DNA of 64,000 bases from Flavobacterium sp. JAS. GTDB taxonomy: Bacteria > Bacteroidota > Bacteroidia > Flavobacteriales > Flavobacteriaceae. Under the pieces are notes generated by a model. That model was not told the DNA's origin and ran no database searches. It saw only the letters and a program-made list of their open reading frames with translations. How positions within the stretch are numbered: the first letter of the stretch is position 1; each line of letters begins with the position of its first letter. Of this stretch, positions 8,291 to 16,518 are shown piece after piece. Made by a program: the position numbers and the translations under genes. Location: the NCBI RefSeq assembly GCF_020991455.1, contig NZ_JAJMOX010000006.1, forward strand, positions 124,001 to 188,000, given 5' to 3'.

Positions 8291-9124
8291 ATGATACTTA
8301 ACCTAGACCCAAAATTCGCTCCTTTTCAAAATCAGGAACAAATCAATTTTCAAAGTTTTACTTTCTCTGGCGGAGAACCACACATTAAAATCGATCCAAA
8401 CTTTGATCACAATGAGAAAGTAACCATCACACACCGTTTAAATTCATTCAATGATTTGGGTTTATTGTGTATCACGGTAGATGCTTTACGCAGAATGGAT
8501 GTTAAAGTAATCGATCTTTTTATTCCGTATTTCCCGGCAGCAAGACAAGATCGTGTGATGATTAAAGGAGAATCTCTTTCTGTAAAAGTATATGCAGATA
8601 TCATCAACGGACTTCAATTAAATAAAGTTTTTGTTTTTGATGCACATTCTGAGGTTACTCCGGCTTTAGTTAATAATTGTGAGGTGATTCCGAATCATAC
8701 TTTTATTCAAGAAGTTTTAAAAGTAATTGGCGAAAACGTAAAATTGATTTCTCCGGATGGTGGTGCTCTTAAAAAAATCTACAAAGTTTCTGAGTTTTTA
8801 GGCGGAGTTGAAGTGGTAGAATGCAGCAAAAGCCGCGATGTAAAAACAGGAAGATTATCTGGTTTTAAAGTTTATGAAGAAGATTTAAACGGAATGGATT
8901 GTTTAATTGTAGATGACATTTGCGACGGTGGCGGAACTTTTGTCGGTCTAGCCGAAGAATTAAAAAAGAAAAATGCCGGAAAATTATACTTAGCTGTTAG
9001 CCACGGAATTTTCAATAAAGGTTTTGAAGTTTTGAACTGTTTCGATAAAATTTTCACAACCAATTCTGTAAAAGATTTTGAAGGCGAAAGCGTTCAAGTA
9101 ATCAGCTTAGATAAATTAGTTTAA
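8291..9124 (+). CDS. Ribose-phosphate pyrophosphokinase-like protein
   Basis: A PRPP-synthetase paralogue, 277 aa against about 310 for housekeeping Prs. Kept features: YFPAARQDR (ATP contact), DAHS at the catalytic-His site, the flexible loop KSRDVKTGRLSG with the K-x-R pair, and the PRPP loop DDICDGGGTF, where canonical Prs has DTGGT. It probably makes PRPP, the co-substrate of Nampt encoded at the end of the island. The start at 8291 is chosen over an in-frame TTG at 8261 because that TTG lies inside the operator. Confidence 0.85.
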   Translation: MILNLDPKFAPFQNQEQINFQSFTFSGGEPHIKIDPNFDHNEKVTITHRLNSFNDLGLLCITVDALRRMDVKVIDLFIPYFPAARQDRVMIKGESLSVKVYADIINGLQLNKVFVFDAHSEVTPALVNNCEVIPNHTFIQEVLKVIGENVKLISPDGGALKKIYKVSEFLGGVEVVECSKSRDVKTGRLSGFKVYEEDLNGMDCLIVDDICDGGGTFVGLAEELKKKNAGKLYLAVSHGIFNKGFEVLNCFDKIFTTNSVKDFEGESVQVISLDKLV

Positions 9125-9125
9125 A

Positions 9126-9168
9126 GTTTCAGGTTTCACGTTGTTACAGAGAACGTGAAACCTGAAAC
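9126..9168. terminator. Stem-loop after prs-like gene
   Basis: GTTTCAGGTTTCACGTT (9126-9142) pairs perfectly with AACGTGAAACCTGAAAC (9152-9168). There is no strong T-tract, so it could attenuate transcription or stabilise mRNA rather than fully terminate the island. Confidence 0.55.
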
Positions 9169-9223
9169 AAAGAAAAACTGAAACAAAAAACAAAAGCTAT
9201 TAATCTTTTCAAGTTTAAGATTC

Positions 9224-9257
9224 CAAGTTTCAAGTTCAGTGTGCAACTTGAAACTTG
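9224..9257. repeat. CAAGTTTCAAGTT inverted repeat
   Basis: CAAGTTTCAAGTT (9224-9236) is perfectly inverted at 9245-9257, with an 8-base loop. A close relative lies at 56028-56072 in the Bat operon, so this is an interspersed family. Confidence 0.7.
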
Positions 9258-9289
9258 AAACAAAGAAAACCTGAAACAAAAACTAAAAA

Positions 9290-9625
9290 ATGATGAGTGA
9301 TTTAAAACCAAGATTTATTGAATCTTTAAAAAGAAACAATGATCAGATTAGAGAAGACAGAGCCAAAACAATTGGTGAAGATTCTGAATTAATTTATAGA
9401 CGTCGAGTTGAAGATATCGAACTTAAAATAAAAAGACTCGAAAGAGAGCAGGAAGGCCTTATCGATATTAGTCCGCTCGACAAAAATAGTTTGACTTTTG
9501 CTGACTTTCAACCGGAAGCATTTGTACAAAAAGATATGGAATTATCATTAACAATCAGAAATTTAAATATTCAGTTTGAAGTGACAAAAAAGAGATTCGA
9601 ATATTTATTTGGTAAAACATTTTAG
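9290..9625 (+). CDS. Coiled-coil hypothetical protein of the NAD island (111 aa)
   Basis: A small, highly charged protein. A heptad-like stretch (about residues 33-60, RRRVEDIELKIKRLEREQEG) predicts a coiled coil, and a second helix covers the C-terminus. There is no signal peptide or catalytic motif. It ends two bases before the VWA gene, so the two are almost certainly co-translated and may form a complex. I do not recognise the family. Two adjacent ATGs (9290, 9293) could both serve as start. Confidence 0.75.
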   Translation: MMSDLKPRFIESLKRNNDQIREDRAKTIGEDSELIYRRRVEDIELKIKRLEREQEGLIDISPLDKNSLTFADFQPEAFVQKDMELSLTIRNLNIQFEVTKKRFEYLFGKTF

Positions 9626-9627
9626 TT

Positions 9628-10497
9628 ATGGGAGGTACAAGATATGACTTAGGCGCTCGTTTGAGCAGAGCAAAAGAAGCAGGTTACGGATTTAAATCTG
9701 CAAGTGAGATTTTCATGCAAAACCAATTAGGAATGGCACATGAATCTATGAATCCAAACGGTATTACATTTCGTGAAGCCAGAGATTCTGAAGTTCACCC
9801 AAATACAGTTCCGATTATTTTAGGATTGGATGTTACGGGAAGTATGGGACATATTCCGCATGAATTGATCAAAGACGGATTACCAAAATTAATGGGCGGA
9901 ATTATTCAAGGTGGTGTTCCCGATCCGGCACTTTTATTTTTAGGAATTGGAGATCACGAATGCGACAGATTTCCACTTCAGGTTGGACAATTTGAATCTG
10001 GCGATGAAGAACTGGATATGTGGTTAACCAGAACTTATATTGAAGGCGGAGGCGGAGGAAACGCTGGAGAAAGTTATCTTTTGGCGTGGTATTTTGCCGC
10101 TTTTCATACCAAAACCGATGCTTTCGAAAAAAGAGGTCAAAAAGGATTATTGTTTACCGTTGGTGACGAACCTAATTTGCCAACACTTCCGGCATCTGCC
10201 ATAAAAGAAATTATGGGTTCAGGACAGCAAACGTATACGCATCTTGAATTATTAAAAGAGGCCCAAAAACGTTACGAAGTGTATCATATCAGCGTATTAC
10301 ATTCTGATCAGGCGGTAAGAGCAAATGTGGCCTGGAAAGAATTATTAGGACAAAATTGTTTATCTATCGAAGATCACAGAGAAATCCCGAATGTGATCAA
10401 GAAAATCATCTGTGATAAACATAAAAGTTCTGGTTTAGGAACAATACCAGTTTCTGATACAAACGATACAGGTTTAGATAATATACAAATGCTTTAA
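9628..10497 (+). CDS. VWA-domain protein of the NAD island
   Basis: 289 aa, cytoplasmic. After about 60 residues of N-terminal helices, GLDVTGSMGHIPHEL gives a MIDAS signature (D-x-T-G-S). The domain continues with FLGIGDHECDRFPLQVGQFE, a glycine run EGGGGGNAGESYLLAWYF, and GLLFTVGDEPN. The glycine run and the conserved acidic GDE segments look like a specialised subfamily. VWA proteins are usually metal-dependent adaptors; there is no MoxR ATPase nearby. The role in NAD or ADP-ribose metabolism is unknown and suggested only by position. Confidence 0.85.
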   Translation: MGGTRYDLGARLSRAKEAGYGFKSASEIFMQNQLGMAHESMNPNGITFREARDSEVHPNTVPIILGLDVTGSMGHIPHELIKDGLPKLMGGIIQGGVPDPALLFLGIGDHECDRFPLQVGQFESGDEELDMWLTRTYIEGGGGGNAGESYLLAWYFAAFHTKTDAFEKRGQKGLLFTVGDEPNLPTLPASAIKEIMGSGQQTYTHLELLKEAQKRYEVYHISVLHSDQAVRANVAWKELLGQNCLSIEDHREIPNVIKKIICDKHKSSGLGTIPVSDTNDTGLDNIQML

Positions 10498-10500
10498 ATT

Positions 10501-10639
10501 AAACACATAGAAACATAGGTTTTTGTCTGTGAATAAAAGAAAACAAAAAGAAACTAGTTTCTAACACATAGTTACTATGTGAATTTAAAATAGTGAAACG
10601 CCTTTTTTAAGCTTCGGAAGTCTATGATTCTATGTGTTT
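10501..10639. repeat. MITE-like inverted repeat element (139 bp)
   Basis: Ends AAACACATAGAAACATAG (10501-10518) and CTATGATTCTATGTGTTT (10622-10639) match as inverted repeats at 17 of 18 positions. An inner AACACATAGTTACTATGTG is itself palindromic. It sits within the operon between the VWA and PurA-like genes and contains no gene. Confidence 0.7.
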
Positions 10640-10664
10640 AAAATAATTGCACAACAGTAAAAAA

Positions 10665-11747
10665 ATGAAAACAGCTCAAATAGTTATAGGTTTAGGATTT
10701 GGTGATGAAGGAAAAGGAATTACAACAGATTTTCTGGCGAAGCAAAATCCTGAATCTATAGTTATTCGGTTTTCAGGAGGGCAGCAAGCGGCACATACCG
10801 TAATGATAGAGGATAAAAAACACATTCATTCGAGTTTTGCCAGCGGAGCACTTCGCGGTTTGCCTTCTTACTTTAGTGAACATTGCGCAATTCATCCCGT
10901 TTTTTTATTTAATGAAAAAGAAGAACTGGAAGCAAAAGGCGGAAATGTTGAACTTCATATTCATCCGTTAGCCAAAATAACCACTCCGTTTGATGTTTGG
11001 CAAAACCGAAATAATGTTAGAAACCTGGATCACGGAACTTGCGGAAAAGGTGTTGGAGCCACAATGAAACGTAACGAAGGTCAATACAAACTTTACGCCA
11101 TAGATTTGATCGCACCTAGACAAATGCTCTTGGCAAAACTGGAAAAGATAGCCTATTACTACGGTTTTTTGAATGAAAGTGAAATCGATGCAGAAGTAGA
11201 TCATTACTTAGAAATCATTGATAAAATAAAATGGAACATCAGCGATTACAGCTTTTTAGAAAAGTATTCGAACCTGATTTTTGAAGGTAGTCAGGGAATT
11301 TTACTCGACATGGATCATGGTGTTTTCCCGAATGTAACCTATGCGAATACAACTTCAAAAAATGCGTATGAAATATGTCAGAAATTAAAAATAGAAGATG
11401 TAGAAGTCTATTACGTTACCAGAAGTTATTCAACCCGACATGGAAGTGGATGGATGAGTAATGAAAGAGAATTAAAATTAAAAAATAACGAAGAAGAAAC
11501 CTGTGTTTTCAACGATTTTCAGAAAGAGTTACGAACCGGTGATTTAGATTATGATCTTTTAAATTATAGTTTAAAGTTGGATGCAGCTTACAGTTTAAAC
11601 GCAAAAAGAAATTTGGTTGTAACCTGCATGGATCAGATCGAAAAAGAGTATGAATTTGAACATTTAACAACAGAATTCAGAGAAGTCTACGGATCATTTT
11701 CACCCGATTCGAAAGATTTTAAACAGATAACTTCTTTGTTTCAATAA
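10665..11747 (+). CDS. Adenylosuccinate synthetase-like protein (divergent PurA paralogue)
   Basis: 360 aa against about 425-430 for PurA. Recognisable PurA motifs: the P-loop GFGDEGKGITTDFL (catalytic Asp14), SGGQQAAHT (His44, equivalent of PurA GGNNAGHT), GTCGKGVGATMKR near 124, EGSQGILLDMDHG near 207, and SYSTRHGSGW near 254, which matches KAYTTRVGxGP. The Arg-rich aspartate/IMP loop (TTGRxRRTGW) is reduced to ELRTGDLDYDLL. It therefore probably ligates a different amine or acts on a different nucleotide. The true substrate is unknown. The ATG at 10665 is preferred to an in-frame TTG at 10647. Confidence 0.85.
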   Translation: MKTAQIVIGLGFGDEGKGITTDFLAKQNPESIVIRFSGGQQAAHTVMIEDKKHIHSSFASGALRGLPSYFSEHCAIHPVFLFNEKEELEAKGGNVELHIHPLAKITTPFDVWQNRNNVRNLDHGTCGKGVGATMKRNEGQYKLYAIDLIAPRQMLLAKLEKIAYYYGFLNESEIDAEVDHYLEIIDKIKWNISDYSFLEKYSNLIFEGSQGILLDMDHGVFPNVTYANTTSKNAYEICQKLKIEDVEVYYVTRSYSTRHGSGWMSNERELKLKNNEEETCVFNDFQKELRTGDLDYDLLNYSLKLDAAYSLNAKRNLVVTCMDQIEKEYEFEHLTTEFREVYGSFSPDSKDFKQITSLFQ

Positions 11748-11756
11748 ATAGAAAAA

Positions 11757-12284
11757 ATGAAATATACGATACAAAATATAGCCTCAGAAAGTAAGTTTTT
11801 GTTTTTCTGGGGACATCAGCCCAATAAAGACGGAAGCATTTCTAAAACCTGTTTTAGTCAATGGTGGTTAAGCTCTTTTGAAGTTGATAATGTACTTTAC
11901 AAAACTGCCGAACATTGGATGATGGCGAAAAAAGCCGAATTATTTAAAGATGATGTTGTTTTAGCAAAAATCCTCAAAGCCAATTCTCCCGCCGAAGCCA
12001 AAAAGTTAGGAAGAGAAGTAAAGCATTATAATGAAACGCTTTGGTTGGCTGCCAGATTTGACATTGTAAAAGAAGGTAATTATCATAAGTTCAGTCAGAA
12101 TCCGGAGTTAAAAACTTTTTTACTAAATACAAATGACAGAGTTATAGTAGAAGCAAGTCCTGTAGATGCAATTTGGGGAATAGGAATGGCTGGTGATCAT
12201 AAAGATGTTTTGAATCCTGCGAAGTGGAAAGGTTTAAATCTTTTGGGTTTTGCTTTGATGGAAGTTAGGGATGAATTGAAGTAA
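11757..12284 (+). CDS. NADAR (YbiA-like) domain protein
   Basis: 175 aa, a full-length NADAR domain. Family signatures: FFWGH near residue 16, CFSQWW near 32, the helix YKTAEHWMMAKKAELF (about 48-63) with the catalytic-region Glu, LGREVK near 85, and the C-terminal ASPVDAIWGIGM followed by LNLLGFALMEVR. NADAR proteins have been linked to removal of ADP-ribose from guanine bases and to hydrolysis of N-glycosidic intermediates. It is packed 9 bases after the PurA-like gene and 6 bases before the macro-ARH fusion. Confidence 0.92.
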   Translation: MKYTIQNIASESKFLFFWGHQPNKDGSISKTCFSQWWLSSFEVDNVLYKTAEHWMMAKKAELFKDDVVLAKILKANSPAEAKKLGREVKHYNETLWLAARFDIVKEGNYHKFSQNPELKTFLLNTNDRVIVEASPVDAIWGIGMAGDHKDVLNPAKWKGLNLLGFALMEVRDELK

Positions 12285-12290
12285 TAGGTT

Positions 12291-13751
12291 ATGAAAATAG
12301 AAATTCTCAAAGCCGATATAACAGAAATCCAGGTCGATGCGATTGTAAATGCAGCCAATACTTCTTTACTTGGCGGAGGTGGAGTTGATGGCGCTATTCA
12401 CAGAAAAGGAGGAAAAGCAATTTTAGACGAATGCATCCAGATTCGAAACAAACAAGGTGGATGCAAAGTTGGAGAAGCAGTCATTACAACAGCAGGTAAT
12501 TTACTTCCTAAATATGTGATTCATACTGTTGGTCCGGTTTGGAATGGAGATAAAGAAGAAAAAAAGAATTTGCTTGCAGCTTGTTATCAGAACAGTTTAG
12601 AACTGGCTGTTGAAAATAACATTAAAACGATAGCTTTTCCAGGTATTAGCACAGGAATTTATCATTTCCCAAAAGATAAAGCAGCAGAAATTGCAATTAA
12701 ATCAGTTCAAAATTTCGATAAAATTTCAGAAATAGAAAAAGTAATATTTGTTTGTTATGATGATGAAAATTTCAAAATTTATAATGATTTAATAGAAAAC
12801 GTTTTTGAGTATAAAGTTAAATCAGGATTATTTGGCTTGGCTGTTGGAGATGCTTTGGGTGTTCCTGTAGAGTTTGAGTCAAGATCTTATCTCAAGAAAA
12901 ATCCTGTTTGTGAAATGATTGGCTTTGGAACACATCATCAGTCAGCGGGAACATGGAGCGATGATAGTTCGCTTGCTTTTTGTTTAGCAGAAAGTTTGAG
13001 TAATGGTTATGATTTAAAGGATATAGCGAGGAATTTTGTAAAATGGTATAGCACAGAATTATGGACGCCACATGGACAAGTTTTTGATATTGGAATAGCG
13101 ACGAGACATGCAATTCAAAATATAGCAAAAGGATATGAGCCTCATTTATGTGGTGGTTTTTATGAAGAAGACAACGGAAATGGTTCTTTGATGAGAATTC
13201 TGCCTTTAGTTTTTTATCTGCAAGAAGAAAAGGATATCGAAGTTATTTATAAGAAAGTAAAAGAAGTGTCCTCTATTACTCACGCACATTTTAGATCAGT
13301 ATTTGCTTGTTTTATTTATGTTGTTTATTGCTTAGAAATTTTAAATAACATTGATAAAATTGAGGCATATAAGAATATGCAAAAGATAGTTTCTGATTTT
13401 TTAAGTGATAAGGAATTTAATGCTGTTGAAATCCAATTGTTTGATAGAATCCTGAAAAACAATATAGCTGAATATCCTGAAAATGAAATTCACTCATCCG
13501 GCTATGTTCTTCATAGTTTAGAAGCCAGTTTATGGTGTTTTTTGAATTGGAATACTTATGAAGCAACTGTTTTAAAAGCCGTGAATTTAGGAGGAGATAC
13601 TGATACAACTGCAGCAATTACCGGAGGCTTGGCAGGAATGTATTACGGAATTGACAATATTCCGCAAAAGTGGATTAATGCTTTAGCAAGAAAAAATGAT
13701 ATTGATGATTTGTGCGAAAGACTGTCTTTAAAATTAAAAAAAATGAAATAG
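12291..13751 (+). CDS. Macrodomain / ADP-ribosylglycohydrolase fusion
   Basis: 486 aa with two complete domains. Residues 1-170 are a YmdB/MacroD-type macrodomain: [18 protein letters not shown] (20-37) and [11 protein letters not shown] (117-127) bind ADP-ribose. Residues about 177-486 are a DraG/ARH-type hydrolase: [31 protein letters not shown], and GGDTDTTAA, with the paired acidic metal ligands. The macrodomain may remove or bind ADP-ribose from acidic side chains or O-acetyl-ADP-ribose, and the ARH domain from Arg, Ser or nucleic acid. Joining two different ADP-ribose removers in one chain is notable. Confidence 0.93.
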   Translation: MKIEILKADITEIQVDAIVNAANTSLLGGGGVDGAIHRKGGKAILDECIQIRNKQGGCKVGEAVITTAGNLLPKYVIHTVGPVWNGDKEEKKNLLAACYQNSLELAVENNIKTIAFPGISTGIYHFPKDKAAEIAIKSVQNFDKISEIEKVIFVCYDDENFKIYNDLIENVFEYKVKSGLFGLAVGDALGVPVEFESRSYLKKNPVCEMIGFGTHHQSAGTWSDDSSLAFCLAESLSNGYDLKDIARNFVKWYSTELWTPHGQVFDIGIATRHAIQNIAKGYEPHLCGGFYEEDNGNGSLMRILPLVFYLQEEKDIEVIYKKVKEVSSITHAHFRSVFACFIYVVYCLEILNNIDKIEAYKNMQKIVSDFLSDKEFNAVEIQLFDRILKNNIAEYPENEIHSSGYVLHSLEASLWCFLNWNTYEATVLKAVNLGGDTDTTAAITGGLAGMYYGIDNIPQKWINALARKNDIDDLCERLSLKLKKMK

Positions 13752-13814
13752 ACAGTTTATAATTTTTAGAAAGAATAGATCGGAAATAAGAAAGTGTAAA
13801 CACGAGTTTTTGCT

Positions 13815-13881
13815 GTTCCATAGGAACATCTCATCGGTAGAAAAATAATTGTCGTGTTGTATTTACGTTCCGTAGGAACGT
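13815..13881. repeat. CGTAGGAACG-type interspersed repeat
   Basis: GTTCCATAGGAAC (13815-13827), then ATCTCATCGGTAGAAA, then ACGTTCCGTAGGAACGT (13865-13881). The same words form the 171-bp element at 19278-19448. It lies just before the broken macrodomain gene. Confidence 0.7.
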
Positions 13882-13903
13882 TTGATTAAAATAAATGAAA
13901 CAC

Positions 13904-14373
13904 ATGAAAGATATTCAATATACAAAAGGAGATGCAACATCTCCTCGATCAGAGATAATAAAGTAATTGTGCATATCTGTAATGATATTGGAGGTTGAGG
14001 AAAAGGATTTGTTATGGCCATTTCTAAAAGATGGAAAAAACCAGAAAATCAATATAGAGAATGGTTTAAATCAAAGGATGGTTTTGAATTGGGTAAAGTT
14101 CAGTTTGTTCAGGTAGAAGAAGATCTTTGGGTAGCAAATTTAATTGGTCAGCATAAAATCAATAAAGATGAAAACGGAAATGCTCCAATACGATATGATG
14201 CCATTGAAGATGGCTTGAAAGAAGTGTCTTCATTCGCAAAAGTAAATAATGCCAGCGTTCATATGCCAAGAATTGGCTGTGGTTTAGCTGGCGGAAAGTG
14301 GGAGATGATAGAGCCTATTATTCTCAAAACACTTTCTGAAAATAATATAGAAGTAACAGTTTATGATTTTTAG
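13904..14373 (+). pseudogene. Broken macrodomain gene (Poa1/ALC1-type)
   Basis: An N-terminal fragment starts at ATG 13904 (MKDIQYTKGDATSP) and runs to a stop about 20 codons later. In another frame, upstream of 13996, the DNA encodes KVIVHICNDIGG followed by TGA (13996-13998) where the family has TGG (GGWGKG). The frame then stays open as GKGFVMAISKRWKKPE to the end at 14373, including the ADP-ribose loop RIGCGLAGGKW. So there is one frameshift and one Trp-to-stop change in the ADP-ribose-binding core. The longest remaining ATG frame (14014-14373, 119 aa) lacks the first half of the fold. Probably inactive. Confidence 0.8.
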
Positions 14374-14431
14374 ATAAATCAACTGTTTAAAATTAAAAAT
14401 AACACAATGAAGATATTGTGTACAATACAAA

Positions 14432-15079
14432 ATGAAAATAGAATTAAAAAAATACGATGAGCAAATTGTAGAATGGCCAAAATCTGGCTATCATATAATG
14501 GCTCAACATGACGAGGAAGAAATAATAGTGTATCAATCCTACCGAAAAGAAATAGGCGAATTTGCTGCGAAAAATCAATATTTTGGCGGAGCATTTAGCC
14601 TGGACAGAATGACGTGGATCAAACCAAATTTTCTGTGGATGATGTACAGAAACGGTTGGGGAACAAAAGAAGGACAGGAAACGGTACTGGCAATTCACCT
14701 TAAAATTTCGGCATTCAATAAATATTTACAAAATGCGGTTTATTCCTCTTATAGTTCTTCGCTCGAAATGAGCCACGAAGAATGGCAAACACAAGTTAAA
14801 ACATCCTCAGTAAGATTACAATGGGATCCAGATCATGATCCGTATGGGAATAAATTAGAACGAAGAGCTATTCAGATTGGTTTAAGAGATGATTTTATAA
14901 AGTCTTTTGCAAAAGAAGACATAGTACTAATCGAAGATATTTCAGAATTTGTAAAAGAACAATATGAATTTGTTCAGAATAAACAATTAGAAAAGCTGAT
15001 GATTCCTGCTGAAAAACCTTTCCTTTTTAAGGATGAAGAATTGAATAAGAAACTTAAAATCTCAGGAAATCATGGATGA
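14432..15079 (+). CDS. DUF4291 family protein
   Basis: 215 aa, soluble. It matches the DUF4291 signature: YHIMAQHDEEEIIVYQSYRK near residue 20, FGGAFSLDRMTWIKPNFLWM near 53-72, then MYRNGWGTKEGQE and LQWDPDHDPYGNKLERRAIQIG. The biochemical role of the family is not established. Its stop codon overlaps the Tpt1 gene by 8 bases, so the two proteins are very likely made together. That places it in RNA 2'-phosphate or ADP-ribose chemistry by association only. Confidence 0.88.
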   Translation: MKIELKKYDEQIVEWPKSGYHIMAQHDEEEIIVYQSYRKEIGEFAAKNQYFGGAFSLDRMTWIKPNFLWMMYRNGWGTKEGQETVLAIHLKISAFNKYLQNAVYSSYSSSLEMSHEEWQTQVKTSSVRLQWDPDHDPYGNKLERRAIQIGLRDDFIKSFAKEDIVLIEDISEFVKEQYEFVQNKQLEKLMIPAEKPFLFKDEELNKKLKISGNHG

Positions 15080-15626
15080 AAAAATAGCAAAAAGCGTAAG
15101 CAAGTTTCTGAGTTTGGTTCTCAGACATTCGCCGGAAACCATCGGACTAAAATTAGACGAAAACGGTTGGACAGATGTTGATGAATTAATTGAAAAATGC
15201 AATAAAAAGGGAAGTCAAAATCAAATGACTGCTGAACTTTTAGATTACGTTGTAGAAAATAATGATAAAAAACGTTTTGCTTTTAATGAAGATAAAACGA
15301 AAATTAGAGCAAGTCAAGGACATTCGATTTCAGTTGAATTAGACCTGGACGAAGCAGAACCTTCGGAGTTTTTATATCACGGAACTGTTGGAAAGTTTTT
15401 GGATAGCATTAAAAAAGAAGGTTTACAAAAAATGAGCCGTCAGCATGTGCATCTTTCCAAAGATCTGGAAACGGCAATAAAAGTAGGAAGTAGAAGAGGA
15501 GCTGCTCAAATTTTAACTGTTAGAAGTGGTGCAATGCATCGAGATGGATTTAAATTTTATTTGTCGGAGAATAATGTTTGGTTGACAGATAATGTTCCGA
15601 CAAAATACATAGAGTTTAAATCTTAA
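15072..15626 (+). CDS. kptA: RNA 2'-phosphotransferase (Tpt1/KptA)
   Basis: 184 aa, normal for bacterial KptA. It transfers the internal 2'-phosphate of RNA to NAD+, releasing nicotinamide and ADP-ribose 1'',2''-cyclic phosphate. Motifs: SKFLSLVLRHSPETIGLKLDENGW (N-terminal lobe, conserved Arg-His), RASQGHSI (NAD-site Arg), EFLYHGT and SRQHVHLS, and a late VRSGAMHRDGFKFYLSENNVWLT. All core Arg/His positions seem kept. The start overlaps the DUF4291 stop by 8 bases. Confidence 0.95.
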   Translation: MDEKIAKSVSKFLSLVLRHSPETIGLKLDENGWTDVDELIEKCNKKGSQNQMTAELLDYVVENNDKKRFAFNEDKTKIRASQGHSISVELDLDEAEPSEFLYHGTVGKFLDSIKKEGLQKMSRQHVHLSKDLETAIKVGSRRGAAQILTVRSGAMHRDGFKFYLSENNVWLTDNVPTKYIEFKS

Positions 15627-15665
15627 AAGAATTCCCACCCAAATTAACAACCAAAAACAACAGTT

Positions 15666-16505
15666 ATGATACTAGAAGCAGCAATAGGCGATGCATACGG
15701 TGCAGGTTTTGAATTTCGAGATTTAGATTTTATTTCTCAAAATAACGATCTGACTCAATATCATAAACACGGACTTTATACCGAGATTTATAAAAGATAT
15801 ACAGACGATACTCAAATGGCAATTGCGATTTCCGAATTGTTATTAGAAGATGAAAATTGGAATGAAGTTAAAGTTGCCGATAAGTTTGTTGAAGTATTTC
15901 ACAGAGATAAAAGGCGTGGATATTCAGATAGAGTTTATAATGCTTTAGACGCCAGTAAAAATGGAGCTGATTTTATCAAAATAATCGATAACGGCAGTAA
16001 CGGAAACGGTTCTGCAATGCGAGCATATTCTATTGGATATTTAAAAAATATAGACCAATTGATGGAGTTTTGCGAAATTCAGGCAAGGACTTCTCATCTT
16101 ACCATTGAAGGAATTAGTTGTGCGAAACGTATCGCTTTGGCAGTTCATTATTTTAAATATAATTTGGGTGATGGATCAACTTTGATTCCGTTTTTAAATG
16201 AAACGCTGAAGGAAAATGAGAATTATAGAATTACTTCTCCAATTGACATGCACGGTTATCCAACGACACAAGCCGTTATAAAAATTGTATCTGAAGCAAC
16301 ATCAATGAAAGATTGTTTGAAAACAAGTATTGATTATGGCGGAGATACAGATACTGTTGCTGCTTTGTGCATGGCGATTTTAAGTCACAAACAAAATTGT
16401 GATAAAGCGTTGCCTTCGTTTTTGTATGAAGAGTTAGAAAACGATAAATTTGGGAAAGACTTTTTGACTAAATTAGATTTAGACTTATCGAATAAGTTTC
16501 AATAA
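15666..16505 (+). CDS. ADP-ribosylglycohydrolase (DraG/ARH family)
   Basis: 279 aa single-domain hydrolase. Signatures: AAIGDAYGAGFEF at the very N-terminus, RYTDDTQMAIAISEL (metal-binding TDD), NGNGSAMRAYSIGYL, ARTSHLTIEG, and DYGGDTDTVAALCMAIL with the paired Asp. It is a second ARH in addition to the macro fusion and shares little beyond motifs with it, so the two probably serve different linkages. The N-terminus starts directly at the first motif; no upstream in-frame start was found. Confidence 0.93.
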   Translation: MILEAAIGDAYGAGFEFRDLDFISQNNDLTQYHKHGLYTEIYKRYTDDTQMAIAISELLLEDENWNEVKVADKFVEVFHRDKRRGYSDRVYNALDASKNGADFIKIIDNGSNGNGSAMRAYSIGYLKNIDQLMEFCEIQARTSHLTIEGISCAKRIALAVHYFKYNLGDGSTLIPFLNETLKENENYRITSPIDMHGYPTTQAVIKIVSEATSMKDCLKTSIDYGGDTDTVAALCMAILSHKQNCDKALPSFLYEELENDKFGKDFLTKLDLDLSNKFQ

Positions 16506-16518
16506 TTAAGCGAATATC

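Noticed and set aside
13996..13998. TGA in the macrodomain gene read as a recoded codon
   Set aside because: There is no SECIS-like element and the same gene also has a frameshift upstream, so loss of function is the simpler explanation.
11757..16505. DarTG-type toxin-antitoxin module
   Set aside because: NADAR and macro genes can be DarT antidotes, but no DarT-like ADP-ribosyltransferase toxin is recognisable in the cluster; DUF4291 does not show ART motifs that I can identify.
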